Shown: positions 1 through 11,112, counted from the first letter of the stretch. The stretch: DNA of 64,000 nucleotides from Beta vulgaris subsp. vulgaris (GCF_026745355.1 NC_079205.1:40077128-40141127), one strand, 5' to 3'. Notes: generated by a model not told the origin, from the letters alone. Program-made: numbers and translations.

Positions 1-7
1 CTCGTGN

Positions 8-640
8 GTGTATGGGAGAGCTTCACATATCTATGGGTTGCAATCAAGGAGAGATAAGAAGATTGGGATAGTTGGTGAGAAGAGGAAAGATGTTAGTGCT
101 GGAGGAAACCAAGGAAATTTCAAGAAAAACCGGAATGGTAATGGGAGTTTCCAGGGGAAGAATAACCAGGATAGTCGCAAAGGAAAACCTGAGAGAGTGC
201 ATCACTGCAAGTCTTGTGACAAAAACCATCCTGGGAGAGACTGCAAGGCAGATTTAGTAACCTGTAACTATTATCAGAAGAAGGGTCATAGGGAGTATGA
301 GTGCTTCTCCAAGCACGGTAAAGATTTGAAGACTCAAGGGAATGGTAATCAGGCTAGATGATGGTCCAACCAGTCAGGGAACCAGGGTCCTAAGCCTGGA
401 GGTCAGCAGAATAACCAAGGAAACTATAGTAAGCCTGCAAATGAGAATCCTAACCAGAATAAGCCTGCTGGAAAAATGTTCGTGATGAGTCGTAACGAAG
501 CTGAGAGGTCCGCTGATGTGGTCACTGGTAATTTTTCTATTAATTCAGTCTTTGTTAAAATGCTTTTTGATTCGGGGGCGACTTATTCTTTTATATCGTC
601 TTCTGTCCTAAAGAGTCTTGGTTAGTAGAATTCGAATCAA
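8..640 (+). pseudogene. Tekay gag C-terminus (zinc knuckles) and protease, degenerate
   Basis: Residues around 60-100 of the frame starting at 8 carry two zinc-knuckle-like motifs. The first reads CKSCDKNHPGRDC. In the second, CNYYQKKGHREYEC, a tyrosine stands where the second cysteine is expected, so nucleic-acid binding by that knuckle is probably lost. A stop at 359 ends the frame, and the same frame resumes through a Gln/Asn/Gly-rich linker into the aspartic protease. The protease active site reads DSGAT near 570-585. A TAG at about 622 breaks it again. The gag and protease would normally process the Gag-Pol polyprotein in a cytoplasmic virus-like particle. Confidence 0.8.
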
Positions 641-645
641 TTGAC

Positions 646-1017
646 TTGTCTATTAGTATTCCTACTGGGGAAGTCATAAGGTGTACTAAGTTGTTCAAAA
701 ACCTGCCTTTGAAGATAGGAGGGAGCGTTTTTCCATTCGACTTAATTGAGTTTAACTTGGGAGACCTAGATGTGATTCTTGGGATGAACTGGTTGAGTCT
801 TTACAAGGCTAGCATTGATTGTGAAGTTCAAAAGGTAGTGTTGAGAAACCCTTCGGGAAAATTGACCTCATATAGACGATTTGGGAAACCCAAGAAGTTT
901 GGAGTTATCTCTGCTATGCAAGTGCAGAAGTTGATGAGAAAGGGGTGTGAGCTATTCTTCTGTAGCGTGCAGGATGTGAGTAAGGAAGCTGAACTAAAAC
1001 TTGAGGATGTCCAATAG
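646..1017 (+). pseudogene. Tekay protease C-terminus and protease-RT linker
   Basis: This frame continues the retropepsin with the ILGMNWL signature near 775-795, the usual second conserved block of Ty3 proteases. It then runs into the linker that precedes reverse transcriptase and stops at 1015-1017. It is a segment of the decayed polyprotein and not an independent gene. Confidence 0.75.
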
Positions 1018-1119
1018 TGAACGAGTTTATGGATGTATTTCCGAGTGAGTTTCAGGTATGCCCCTGCTAGAGCTGTTGAGTTACATAGACTTAGTTCCTG
1101 GAACTGCACCTATATCTAA

Positions 1120-1900
1120 GGCACCTATAGAATGGCACCTCCTGAGATGAGTGAGTTGAAGACGCAATTGCAAGAGCTTTTGGATAAAGGTTATTAGGCC
1201 TAGTGCATCCGCTTGGGGAGCTCCTGTTGTTCGTAAGAAAAAGGATGGAGTATGAGGTTATGTATCGACTATAGGGAGTTGAACAATGTTACCATCAAGA
1301 ACAAGTACCCTTTGCCTAGAATAGATGACCTATTCGACCAATTGAATGGAGCAGTGTGTTCTCAAGATTGACTTACGTTCTGGATATTCAATTGAGGGTA
1401 GCCGATAAGGATGTACCTAAAACTGCCTTTAGAACGCGTTATGGTCACTATGAGTTCACTGTAATGCCATTTGGGTTAACCAATGCTCCTGCAATATTTA
1501 TGGACTTGATGAATAGGATCTTCCATGAGTTTTTGGATAAGTTCGTAGTGGTTTTCATTGATGACATTTTGATATATTCGAGGAATGAAACGAGCATGAT
1601 GAACATTTGAGGATTATTTTGGAGACTTTGAGGAAGAACCAGCTATATGCCAAGTTCTCTAAGTGTGAGTTTCGTTTGGAGAAAGTAGCATTTTTGGGTC
1701 ATTTGTGTCTAAGGAAGGAGTCTCAGTAGATCCTGCTAAGATTCAAGCTGTGAGTGAGTGGCCAACTCCAAAGAGTGTGTCAGACATTAGGAGTTTCTTG
1801 GGTCTAGCTGGCTATTATAGGAGATTTGTGAGAGATTTCTCGAAGATAGCAAGACCATATAAATTTGATGAAAAAGGAGTCTAAGTTGAGTGGAATGAAA
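1120..1900 (+). pseudogene. Tekay reverse transcriptase, degenerate
   Basis: Blocks of Ty3 reverse transcriptase are recognisable in shifting frames: SASAWGAPVV near 1205, the DYRELNN block near 1265-1290, [15 protein letters not shown] near 1300-1345, and MPFGLTNAP near 1465-1490. The catalytic FIDDILIYS motif at 1554-1580 keeps both aspartates. Several single-base indels separate these blocks, so no full product is possible. The thumb region (SVSDIRSFLGLAGYYRRF) follows at 1776-1832. Confidence 0.8.
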
Positions 1901-2512
1901 GTGTGAGGAAGCTTTCAGATCTTGAAGGATCGTTTAACCTCTGCACCTGTTTTAACCCTCCTGATGGAAATGAGGGTTTGAGGTCTATAGTGATGCTTCG
2001 AAAAATGGTCTGGTTGTGTGTTACAACAGAATGGTAAGGTAATAGCTTATGCGTCGCGTCAATTGAAACCTTATGAGGCTAATTACCCTACCCATGATTT
2101 AGAGTTAGCTGCCATAGTGTTTGCATTGAAAATTTGGAGACATTACTTTATGGAGCAACTTGTAAGATATTTACAGACCATAAGAGTTTGAAGTACATCT
2201 TCACCAAAAGGATTTGAATATGAGGCAGAGAAGATGGCTGAGTTGATTAAGGATTATGATCTAGACATCCAGTATCATGAGGGGAAAGCCAATGTGGTGG
2301 CTGACGCCTTGAGTAGGAAATCGAGTCATAGTTTGAGTACTTTGATAGTCCCTGAGGAGTTGTGTCGAGATATGCAAAGGTTGAGCCTAGAAATTTTAAA
2401 TCCTGGGGAAAGTGAGGCTAGACTTAGTACTCTTTCTTTGGGAGTGTCAGTTTTCGACAATATTGAGGGTCAAGTTGGTGATGAGCACCTAGACAAGATA
2501 AGGAGAAAATGA
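1900..2512 (+). pseudogene. Tekay RNase H and RT-integrase linker, degenerate
   Basis: The segment shows RNase H blocks: YSDAS near 1986, then [16 protein letters not shown] near 2053-2100, and [10 protein letters not shown] near 2178-2205. The tail motif for AD-LSRK lies at 2300-2325 in the 2234-2512 frame. One or more frameshifts lie around 1920-2000 and 2160-2210. RNase H would remove the RNA strand during reverse transcription. Confidence 0.75.
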
Positions 2513-3240
2513 AGCAAGGAAAGGAAGCTGACTTTAAGATTCATGATGATGGGAGTCTAAGGTTTAAAGGGAGGTGGTGTGTACCACAGAAGTGCAATGA
2601 CCTTAAGAGACGTCTTATGGACGAGGGGCATAATACTCCATATTCTGTGCACCCTGGGGTGACAAGTTGTATAAAGACCTTAAGGTTATCTATTGGTGGC
2701 CAAACATGAAGAGAGAAGTAGCTGAATATGTGTCTAAGTGCCTAACTTGTCAGAAGGTGAAGATAGACCATAAGAGACCTATGGGAAAGGTTCAATCGTT
2801 AGAGGTCCCTGGATGGAAGTGGGATTCTATTTCTATGGACTTTGTGACTGCCTTACCTAAGACGAGAAGTGGAAATGATACCATTTGGGTTATTGTGGAT
2901 AGACTGACCAAATCCGCCGTGTTCATACCCTTTAAGGAGACATGGAAAAAGAAGCAACTCGCTAAGACCTATATCAAGCATGTAGTGAGATTGCATGGAG
3001 TTCCAAGACATTATTTCGACCGTGACTCTAGATTCCTATCGAAGTTTTGGAAAAAGGTCCAATTAAACCTTGGGACAACATTGAAAATGAGTACACCTTT
3101 CACCCTGCGACCGATGGTCAGACTGAGAGGACTAATCAGACTATGGAGAGAATGTTGAGAGCTGTGCGATCGATTTTCAAGGAAGTTGGGAGGACCAATT
3201 AGATTTGATTGATTTTCTTACAACAATAGTTATCATGCAA
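2500..3240 (+). pseudogene. Tekay integrase, N-terminal zinc finger and catalytic core, degenerate
   Basis: The zinc-binding block is visible as YSVHPG near 2643 and CLTCQ near 2741. The core has MDFVTALPK near 2838 (first Asp), DRDSRFLS near 3020 (second Asp), and ATDGQTERTNQT near 3109-3145 (Glu) in a different frame. All three catalytic residues can be found, but the frame changes at about 2660 and again at about 3110, so the enzyme is not made intact. Confidence 0.8.
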
Positions 3241-3299
3241 AAAGATGGCACCATTTGAGGCTTATATGAATAGAAGTCCATTTGCTGGAATGACTTTAG

Positions 3300-3840
3300 T
3301 GAAAATATAGTCTTGGGGACTGAATTTATTGAGGAGCAAGAATGTCAGACTAATTCAGGCTCGAATTCAAGCTGCGCAAGATAGGCAGAAAAGTTATGCA
3401 GATTTAAAACGACGCGAAGATGAGTTTGCTGTAGGTGATAAAGTATTCTTGAAAGTATCACCCACTAAAGGCGTTATGAGATTTGGGAAAAAGGGCAAGC
3501 TAAGTCAAGTATGTAGGCCCATATGAGATTTTGGAGCGCATTGGGAAAGTAGCTTATAGATTGCGCTGCCAATGGAGTTTGAAAAGATGCATGATGTATT
3601 TCATACTCCCAACTTAAGCGCTATATCCCTGATGAGCGTCATGTGTTAGAGCCTGAAAGAGTTCAGATAGATAGTAGCCTCACATATGAGGAAAGACCTG
3701 TCAAGATTCTCGACAGGAAAGTGCGTTGCGCAACAAGGATGTTCATATTGTCAAAGTTCTTTGGTCTAACCACGAGTCAGAAGAGGCAACGTGGAAGCCG
3801 AAGATGATATGAGGAAAAAGTATCCAGATCTATTCCTTGA
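3300..3840 (+). pseudogene. Tekay integrase C-terminus with chromodomain, degenerate
   Basis: The frame at 3329-3526 contains AQDRQKSYADLKRR followed by the GDKVFLKVSP block, the C-terminal part of Ty3 integrases. Downstream, in other frames, lie the GPYEILERIGKVAYRL block near 3518-3563, VFHTPNL near 3595, and a chromodomain-like stretch at 3690-3835 with EEATW-PEDDMR. Chromodomains in this family steer insertion into heterochromatin. Frameshifts break it in several places. Confidence 0.75.
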
Positions 3841-3844
3841 GGTG

Positions 3845-3890
3845 AGTTACGAGGGCGTAACTCGTTTTCTTTAAGGGGGGTAGAATGCGA
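3845..3890 (+). promoter_or_regulatory. Upstream copy of hairpin plus polypurine tract
   Basis: An imperfect palindrome (GAGTTACGAGGGCGTAACTC at 3843-3862) is followed by a purine run, AAGGGGGGTAGA, near 3874-3885. The same hairpin-then-purine-run arrangement occurs again about 265 bp downstream next to the LTR. This upstream copy is not adjacent to the recognised LTR edge. Confidence 0.6.
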
Positions 3891-4111
3891 TAAATTTCGC
3901 GCTTTTGTCTTTTTTATGAATTTTCATGCATATGTATGCCTTGTTGGAAATTTGCACATGTTAGTGCAAAAGAAGTAGAGTCTCCGCATAAGAAAAGTGT
4001 TCATAAGTAACACAAGTGTTTTAAAAATGGGAAAGTGCACAAGAGGCACTACCTTGTTTCAAAAACTTTCGAAATGATGAGTTCAAACTTTTGAAAGTAC
4101 GAGGATTTTGT

Positions 4112-4151
4112 GTCAAGTTTCGGGACGAAACTTCTTTTAAGGGGGGTAGAC
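4112..4151 (+). promoter_or_regulatory. 3' polypurine tract of the Tekay element, preceded by a hairpin
   Basis: The palindrome AGTTTCGGGACGAAACT at 4117-4133 precedes the purine run AAGGGGGGTAGA ending two bases before the LTR start at 4152. In Ty3 elements this tract primes plus-strand DNA synthesis. Confidence 0.75.
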
Positions 4152-6663
4152 TGTAATCCCCCACAATTTTAAAGAATTTTTATAAATATATTAAGTATTT
4201 ATGTAGTTATATTTAAATCCAAATGAGTTTGGAAAATGATTTGACTTTTAAAAAGGGTTGACTATTTTAAAAGTCAATGAAATTATTTTTCATAGCTTAA
4301 TAAAATTTAAAAATTTAATTAAGCATGTTTTAATAAAGTTTTAATATTAAAAGTATATTGAAAAGGAAGTTTAATGGAATCGAAAGCCCAAAAATGATAA
4401 AAAGGGAAAAGTCATTTGATGACTAAAGTCTTAAATAGCCCATCTTATTAGTCATCAAGTTTCATTAATTAAAATCTCTTTTCCTAAGCCCAAAGTAAAA
4501 GCCTTTATATAAATATCCTAAAAACCCAAATATTTTCACCCTACACATTATTTTTCCAATTCTCACTCACTTTTCCTCTCTCTCTCTACTCGACATTTCT
4601 TCTCCTCTTCCTTGTGCGTCGTTTTTCAGTTCTCTCTCAAAATTGTTTCTTCTTCTCAAGTAACGTTTCTTGTTCAACAAGAAACGTCACAAATCTCTCA
4701 AGCACCGAAACCTTGCTGCCGCCGGTTCCTCCTGTGCTGCTGCTGTCCGCGCCCTTCCTTCCATTTTGTGTTGTTTTCTTTCTTCCTTCCTAAGATTCCA
4801 TTAAAAGACTAGTTTTTATGTTATTTTATTATTATTTATCATGTTTGCGAATTAAATTACTGTTTTATTTGTGTAAACAATTTCGGTCATCATGATTATT
4901 AATATAATAAATTTCAGATTTATTATGTTGAGTTTATTTTTAGTTTTAATCATAGAAATAAGAGTTTTAGGGTTTTTAATTTCTAAAAACTAAACTTATA
5001 TATTATAAATATGAGATTTTTTAGTACGTAATTTTAAATACGTTTTATATGTTTTGAGGATGGTTATTAAATTTTATAAGTGCTGTAATTTCAGAAAAAA
5101 AATGATTGATGGTGTTTTTAAGGATTTTTAATTGCTAGAATAGTGACACTATACTAGGAATTAAAAATAGTAAGTATGTACTTAAAAACGATTTTTAAAA
5201 ACGTGTTTCATGGGGTTTTAATCGTTTTAAAGCTGCTGAATTTTTAGTTCAAGTTATTAATTTTCATTACTTTATTTTCTAGGCGGAGATTTACGTTGTA
5301 GAGACTTTTAACGACTTAAAAGTGGCCTACGGCTAGTGTATACAAGGTACGTACATTATCTACGTGCTATGTGATTTAGAAGATGCTCTAAGAGTATTTT
5401 AATATTAGTATCATGTATAGGAACTTTGTTTGTTCATATATGTAATGGTAGAATTTATTTACATGTTATATGCCTGTGTGCACATGTGATCTAAAGTGAT
5501 TATGTTATCATATTATAAATGTTTGTATGGAATGATTGATGCAAGCATGTTAAGTTAGTTTATTTATTAATTCGTGTACGAATTAATATAAGTTAAAGTG
5601 AATCATGTATTACATGTATTCTTTGAGTATTATTTATTATCTTATAAGGACTGTGGACCTTGTTTGGTAAGTTACAAGTTATACCTATATAAAGGTAAAG
5701 TTTATTGTTGGCTAGGTTCAACAAGTAAGTTAGTAAAGTATAAAAGGAAGTTAAAGAGTCTTGGTTGATAAGTTTTGATCACTTTTAATCCAAAGATAAA
5801 AGAAATTCTGTTATGACTGTTTGGTATTAATTATGTGTTCTTGCTTGTTGTGTCAACACAAGTAATAATGTAATTAATGTAAAGTGAACGAGAATAAGTT
5901 ATAGACTTTAGACTGGTGCACGTCTAGAGTTGGACACTAAGGGTTGGAATCATGGTGGAGCGTGCCATGGTTTCTTCTAGGAATGGATTGATCACCATCC
6001 CTCTTTCAGTTGAAAAGTTCATCGATATCGCAGGTCATTTTTGGAATATGTGGTAGCTCCCGTGTTTCATATTTTTAGATAAGTCAACTCGTCCAATAAC
6101 TATTACATTTAAAGGAAGAAATAATGTTTAGAGTCTAGTTCAGTAAAAGTTGTCTGCAGATTATTATATGCTTATATTATTATTTGTCCCTGCATGTTAT
6201 TTTCGTAGTATCATGTTTAGGATTATCTATGTCTGATATGTAGTACTCAGCTTTGCTGATTACGTGCTTGTTTGTGTGTGTGATCATGGCTTTGCCTATT
6301 GATCTTGTGATGATCCTTCTGGTGAGCAGAGTCAATATTGCATTGACATTACAGGTTCGCAGATGCATCTCATTGGGAATCCGGAATGGAGAGACTACTT
6401 ATATACCTAACATAGTCTAAGTTCTGTTTTCGTAGGAACATCTTTAATTCAGTTTGTGGGTTATTTAAGTTGGTGTGTTTAAGATTCAAACACTTGTCTT
6501 TTATTTAGTGAGTTTTAATAAAGTTGGTTTTTAGTAAATTGTTTTCCGCTGCAAAATTCTGAGTAAGTCGATACGTTATCACACGGGCGATAATGCCTGG
6601 GTAATTCTCTAAGGTTTATTATAGAAGTATTTTCTAAAAAGAGAGAATTATCAGGGTGTTACA
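4152..6663 (+). repeat. 3' LTR of the Tekay-type element
   Basis: The 2512-bp segment begins TGTAA directly after the polypurine tract and ends TTACA. It has a TATA-like motif (TTTATATAAATA) near 4502, followed by a pyrimidine-rich transcribed leader (4555-4760) typical of Tekay LTRs. Short reading frames inside it are not conserved coding sequence. The partner LTR lies outside the window. Confidence 0.8.
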
Positions 6664-7698
6664 CCAGCACACGTCGACAAAAATGCACCAACGCGCGCCA
6701 GCATCTCGCGTGAGGAGGGAGGCGTCGCACGCGATTGTCCACCCTTCCCCAGTTGTGTTGGCCCCACTCGACTAGATTCCGCTTCCCCTTCCGCCACCCA
6801 CTATGGCACCACCCTCATTGCGGGTATACCCATCCATGGTTGGCTTCCTCTTTAATTTTTGTAATAATTACATTGAAATTAAAGTTATCTTTATTTAACA
6901 ATTAATTAAAGATTGAAGAGATTTAATTAGGATTTTTATAACCCGGAAATTATGGCAATATTTTGAAACAATCGACAAATCTTAAACAAAATTTTAGATT
7001 TTTTGAGGTTATATTTCAATGCATAATCTATGTTAAACAATAAATCTAACAAGAATTCAATTAGGACAAAATCAAATAATATCCAAAAATTCCGAAAAAT
7101 AACAATTAAAATCTGTAAAGTTCAAATATTATTTTTACGATGATCAACTGAGTACACTCACGACATATAAAATCAAATATTTAAATTGTTATCCTTAAAA
7201 TTTATGAATAGTTAATTGAAACATAAAATTTAACCAAAATTCATTAATAATTTGATAAAAAATTCAAAAATTAATGATAAAAATAATCAAATTATTTTCA
7301 GCCATCATGTTATTCTAGATCTATGTGGGTGATGAATATTAGATTTATTTAACTAGTGAAAAATCAAATGTATTAATTTTTAGCAAATTATTTCAATGAT
7401 TAATCAAATTAAGCATTAAATATTATTAAATCCAATAAACTATCTGTGTAAAAATACAAAAATTAGGAGTGAATTAACGATTAATTTTGTCCATAGTAAA
7501 AAAGAATCGGACAATTATAAATTATTTTGAACATAAATCACAAATAAACCAATTATTTATTTCCAATCAAGTAATATCAAATATCAATTATTCAAATTCA
7601 AGCCATAAATAAACCCTCCCTAATTTAATAAAAATAATAACTTTGCATACAATTACATGATCATATGAATATTATGAATTAGGAAAAACTAATACCAC
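6664..7698 (-). mobile_element. Internal leader of a minus-strand LTR element, truncated
   Basis: AT-rich sequence directly downstream (minus strand) of an LTR and primer-binding site. About 180 bp at 6664-6845 are much more GC-rich than the rest and abut the Tekay LTR end. This may be a remnant of the element's gag start or of pre-existing DNA. No long reading frame was recognised. The element is cut off by the Tekay LTR at 6663. Confidence 0.5.
7686..7697 (-). promoter_or_regulatory. Primer-binding site (initiator Met tRNA type)
   Basis: On the minus strand the sequence TGGTATTAG follows the LTR end with one spacer base. It resembles the TGGTATCAGAGC complement of the initiator tRNA 3' end with one mismatch over the first nine bases. 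This supports reading 7699-8364 as a 5' LTR in minus orientation. Confidence 0.6.
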
Positions 7699-8364
7699 TG
7701 TAAGAACACATAGATGCATATAACGAAATTTTAGGAAACAATTTTCGAACATCTATCATAGGATCGCAAACATAATCAAACACATGAATCATTCAACATG
7801 GATTAAATATCAAACCTTTGTAACGTGCTTTTCTTGTTGTATGCAAGCTTTGAAGATCTGAGAGCCCCAAGTGGTGTTCCTCTAATCAGTCCACGAGCAC
7901 CAATTGAACACCAATGTCTGCTAGAATGGAAGAGAAAAAATCTCTTGCTTTTAGGTGATATAATAGGTGCCGGTTAGGGGAAATAGTTTAAGGTTTCACT
8001 TTATCTTTTTCTTGTGAAAAGAAACTGATTAATGAATCGATCACCTAAACCCTAATATTATATCCTATATATAACAGAAGAGTCATGGGCTAGTTAAGAG
8101 AACTAATTCTCCTCCTATTCCCCTTATGCTCGGCACAACCCAAATCCTAAATGGATTTGGATTGATTTGTCCAGCTTGTACTAGAATGTGTGACCACATA
8201 GGATTAATCAATTTTAATTATAGGCCCAATCAATATTGTCCTATTAATCATATATATCTAGCAAAAAAAATACGATTACTAAAATAATTAACTTTATTAT
8301 CTTCATAATATAATTTCTATTTATATTTAGTAATTGTCGGAATGTCTAAGGACATATTCCTTCA
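7699..8364 (-). repeat. 5' LTR of a minus-strand, probably copia-type element
   Basis: On the minus strand the 666-bp segment begins TGAAGGAATATGTCC and ends CTTACA next to a Met-tRNA-type primer-binding site. A TATA-like stretch (TATATATAGG on the minus strand) lies near 8065-8075, and the segment is otherwise leader-like. The 5' edge at 8364 is set by the TG-like terminus. The internal region continues toward lower coordinates and is truncated. Confidence 0.65.
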
Positions 8365-8886
8365 TTGATAAGGTGGCCCCATTGACAAAGAGTAGTAGCA
8401 GGTGACAACCACGGCAGCGGCATGTTTTATAGCCGAGGAACATAGGAGGGAGAGAGAGTTACGTGAGAGTGGTAGTGGGAAGAAGGTGAAGTAAGTTGGG
8501 GGTATTTTGGTTGGTTCAAGTGGAGAATAAGTAGGAATCTCTTGAGAACTTTCGGTACTTCCTCAAAGGCTTTTATTTTTATTTTTTCTTCTTTTTTTGA
8601 TATATATATATATATATATGTGTGTGTATTTTTTTGTATATATGTAAAACAATATATAAAGTGTCTTGCTAAATCAAATTTTATTTGTCATAAAACTTGA
8701 GGCAATTAATTTATCACTTATATATACTTGAATTTACTTTACATACACAACTCAATATTTGTCAAAATGTTTCGAAAAGAGAAATATATTAGCAACTTAA
8801 TTAAACTAATAAAGTATAATTAACTTTGTAAGTAAAGCTACTTAAAATTTGAGTTGTAACAGTAGTCTTCTTTTTGTTGGTGCCAC
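8365..8886. other. Gene-free stretch
   Basis: Nothing coding was recognised. It holds a short purine-rich section (8430-8500) and a TA/TG microsatellite at about 8600-8630. Confidence 0.5.
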
Positions 8887-9666
8887 CCATGGTCCAAGTC
8901 TTTCCCACACTGGTATTACCTTCGGCCCAAAACGATCCTACCAAAAGAAGTCTTAGTAACAGGTCTTCGCTCATTTTTCTTATAGATGCACTCAGAGCTT
9001 GTTTATTTCCCTTATTGTTGGAGTTCTCTAATATATTTGCTACGATATGTGGATTAAACTTTCATTTCTTAGATACTTCAGAGGATTGCTTTTCTCTCAT
9101 CTCCTTCCTCATAGCAAGGTCCTTAGTAAGCACCCACACTATATACCTTTTGGATATTTTCTCAGACTCTAACCTATCCTGGATATACCAAATCGGGCGT
9201 TCTTCCCAATATTTTTCCCACTTCCTAATTCCAATCTAGGTTAGGCCATATATTTTAGGAGCAATAATGTCATTTGCAGGAATTATTTATTGTTATCCAT
9301 ACTTTCTCATTGCCCTCGAAGGAAAATAATAAGTCATAGTTTACAGATTGCACAACCTCACATTAGGGGAATCGTCCCGCATAGATACCATAGCACCAAT
9401 TTTCCACCATGGAACAACCCATCTCACAGTACACTCAAATCATCATCCGATCCCCAAAAAACAAGGTTTAGTCTTCAAAAGATTTTTAGTAAAGGTTTTC
9501 TTCTTTCCAATCAAACCTTTCTTGTTATACCTTTCCATGTTCTCGGGAGGATCAATAACCCTTAAGTACTCCATTAGCCAAATCTGCATCAACAAGCCAT
9601 AAAAAATTATTATTGCTTCACATATGAGGAATAAAAAAATACATACACAGGGACAAATAAATTCTT

Positions 9667-10309
9667 CAATCCGACTTGCGTGGACCCGGTTCACACTAAA
9701 AATAGTGTGGACCAGGCCCAGGCACATGACCATAACACACACTATATCACTTTAACATACACTATATCATTGTAACATACACTATATCATTTTAACATAC
9801 ACTAAATCACTTTAACATACACTATATCACTTTAACATACACTATATCATTGTAACATACACTATATCATTTTAACACACACTAAATCACTTTAACATAC
9901 ACTATATCACTTTAACATACAGTATATCACTTTAACATACACTATATCATTGTAACATACACTATATCATTTTAACACACACTATATCACTTTAACATAC
10001 ACTATATCACTTTAACATACACTATATCATTTTAACATACACTATATCATTATAACATACACTATATCACTTTAACATACACTATATCACTTTAACATAC
10101 ATTGTAACATACATTATATCATTTTAATATACACTATATCATTTTAACATGCACTATATCATTTTAACATATACACTATATCATTTTAATATACACTATA
10201 TCATTTTAACATACACTATATCATTTTAACATACACTATATCATAAACTCACGTGATATGGATCGGGTGCACACTAATTAGTGTGCACCGGGTTCATATT
10301 AGTTTTTTT
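9667..10309. mobile_element. TIR element (MULE-like MITE) carrying a 20-bp minisatellite, inside the PMD-like intron
   Basis: The 643-bp insertion is flanked by a perfect 10-bp direct repeat ATAAATTCTT (9657-9666 and 10310-10319), close to the 9-bp duplication of Mutator-like elements. Each end carries an imperfect inverted repeat of about 35 bp: ACCCGGTTCACACTA on the left, and ACCCGGTGCACACTA when the right end is read on the minus strand. Each end repeat is itself a near-palindrome. The interior is almost entirely the tandem array. No transposase is present, so it is non-autonomous. Confidence 0.7.
9726..10247. repeat. 20-bp minisatellite, about 25 copies
   Basis: The unit is close to ACACTATATCACTTTAACAT. 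Variants alternate CACTTTAACA, CATTTTAACA and CATTGTAACA, and two shortened or lengthened units occur near 10095-10175. Repeats are contiguous without unique spacers, so it is not a CRISPR array. Confidence 0.95.
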
Positions 10310-10824
10310 ATAAATTCTTTGGTTCATGACAAAAAAAACTTTTTACCTACAATAGTAGTGGACTTCCTGAAAATTGCTCTTTTGGGTCCTTATTCATAGC
10401 ATCGAAACTAGTGATCATCTCCCCTACACATATTGGCATAGCTTTCTGCCCTACCTCCAATTGTTTCGCTACAATAATATGGGACGAAAATCTAACACCA
10501 TTATCTCCATTCACAAATAAAAATCGACTAAGCACGCAAAATACTAAAGCCCGCATACGATATGTCTGCCTAGCCTTTTTAGCAAGAGTATATACTGCAG
10601 CTAATCTAGCCAACTTTACTCGCCTTCCATAAACAATTTCAGACATGTTTTCATCCCTCAAATGCATAAACCTTTTAAAATCCTTTAAAAACTCTTCTAG
10701 ACTACGGACACAAGGCAATTAACTATGAGGCTAATCAATAATCCATTTGGAATTGGTATGAAGATGCAAGGAAAAAGTGCAGGGAGAAAAAGTTGCAGAA
10801 CTGAATTCACCCCTATCCTAATCA

Positions 10825-11103
10825 GAGCTTGTCTTGGCAACCAACCGTTTGAGTCTCTTAGGAGACTCAAATAGGGGTAATTTGGTCATTTTATGCGTTG
10901 GAAGATTTCACGCGCGTGTGGCTGACATTTGCTTGGTACCAATGCTAGATTATAATGATACCATTCTCCGAAAATATTGATACCTTGGTACTAGTCCTGA
11001 TAACAATTTGATACCAATGTCAGGTTATAATGGTACCATTGTGTTTTATTTTGAGTGTTTGAGTCTTTTTTGGACTCAAACCGTTGGTTACCAAGCCTTT
11101 CTC
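10825..11103. mobile_element. MULE-type MITE with perfect 9-bp target duplication
   Basis: The 279-bp segment is flanked by TCCTAATCA at 10816-10824 and again at 11104-11112. The left end reads GAGCTTGTCTTGGCAACCAA, and the right end read on the minus strand starts GAGAAAGGCTTGGTAACCAA, giving inverted repeats of about 32 bp with a few mismatches. Both ends also hold an internal GAGTC...GACTC palindrome. No coding capacity. Confidence 0.85.
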
Positions 11104-11112
11104 TCCTAATCA

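Larger units (their letters stand above)
1..6663 (+). mobile_element. Ty3/gypsy chromovirus, Tekay (Del) type, 3' portion with 3' LTR
   Basis: The order gag zinc knuckle, protease, reverse transcriptase, RNase H, integrase, chromodomain, polypurine tract and long LTR identifies a Tekay-type chromovirus reading left to right. The window opens inside gag, so the 5' LTR and primer-binding site are missing. The coding part is broken by many frameshifts and stops. The LTR keeps TGTAA and TTACA ends. No target-site duplication can be tested because the left end is outside the window. Confidence 0.9.
8888..10718 (-). pseudogene. Plant mobile domain (PMD/MAIN)-like protein, pseudogene with TE-bearing intron
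   Basis: On the minus strand 10718-10347 reads as a 123-residue exon with YTLAKKARQTYRMRALVF and ending FSGSPLLL before a TAG. A GT donor follows at 10346-10345 and a consensus ...GCAG acceptor ends at 9584. The next exon opens IWLMEYLRVIDPPENMERY (9583). The PLLLQ-IW-EYL junction is typical of PMD or retrotransposed MAIN-like proteins, and Q is here a TAG (CAG to TAG). Further family-like pieces follow: VPWWKIGAMVSMRD near 9410-9370, and WEKYWEERPIWYIQDRLES near 9220-9160 with stops between them. PMD proteins occur both as domesticated silencing factors and within transposons. Family assignment is by recognition only and is moderately sure. Confidence 0.55.

Noticed and set aside
4612..4812. 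Cys-rich 66-residue open frame
   Set aside because: It lies in the transcribed leader of the Tekay LTR and has no start context or family match.
8874..9239. Plus-strand 121-residue open frame
   Set aside because: The opposite strand carries the recognisable PMD-like segment WEKYWEERP; the plus frame is its shadow.
9726..10247. Regular 20-bp repeats that might suggest a CRISPR array
   Set aside because: Repeats are contiguous with no unique spacers, in a plant genome, inside a TIR element.
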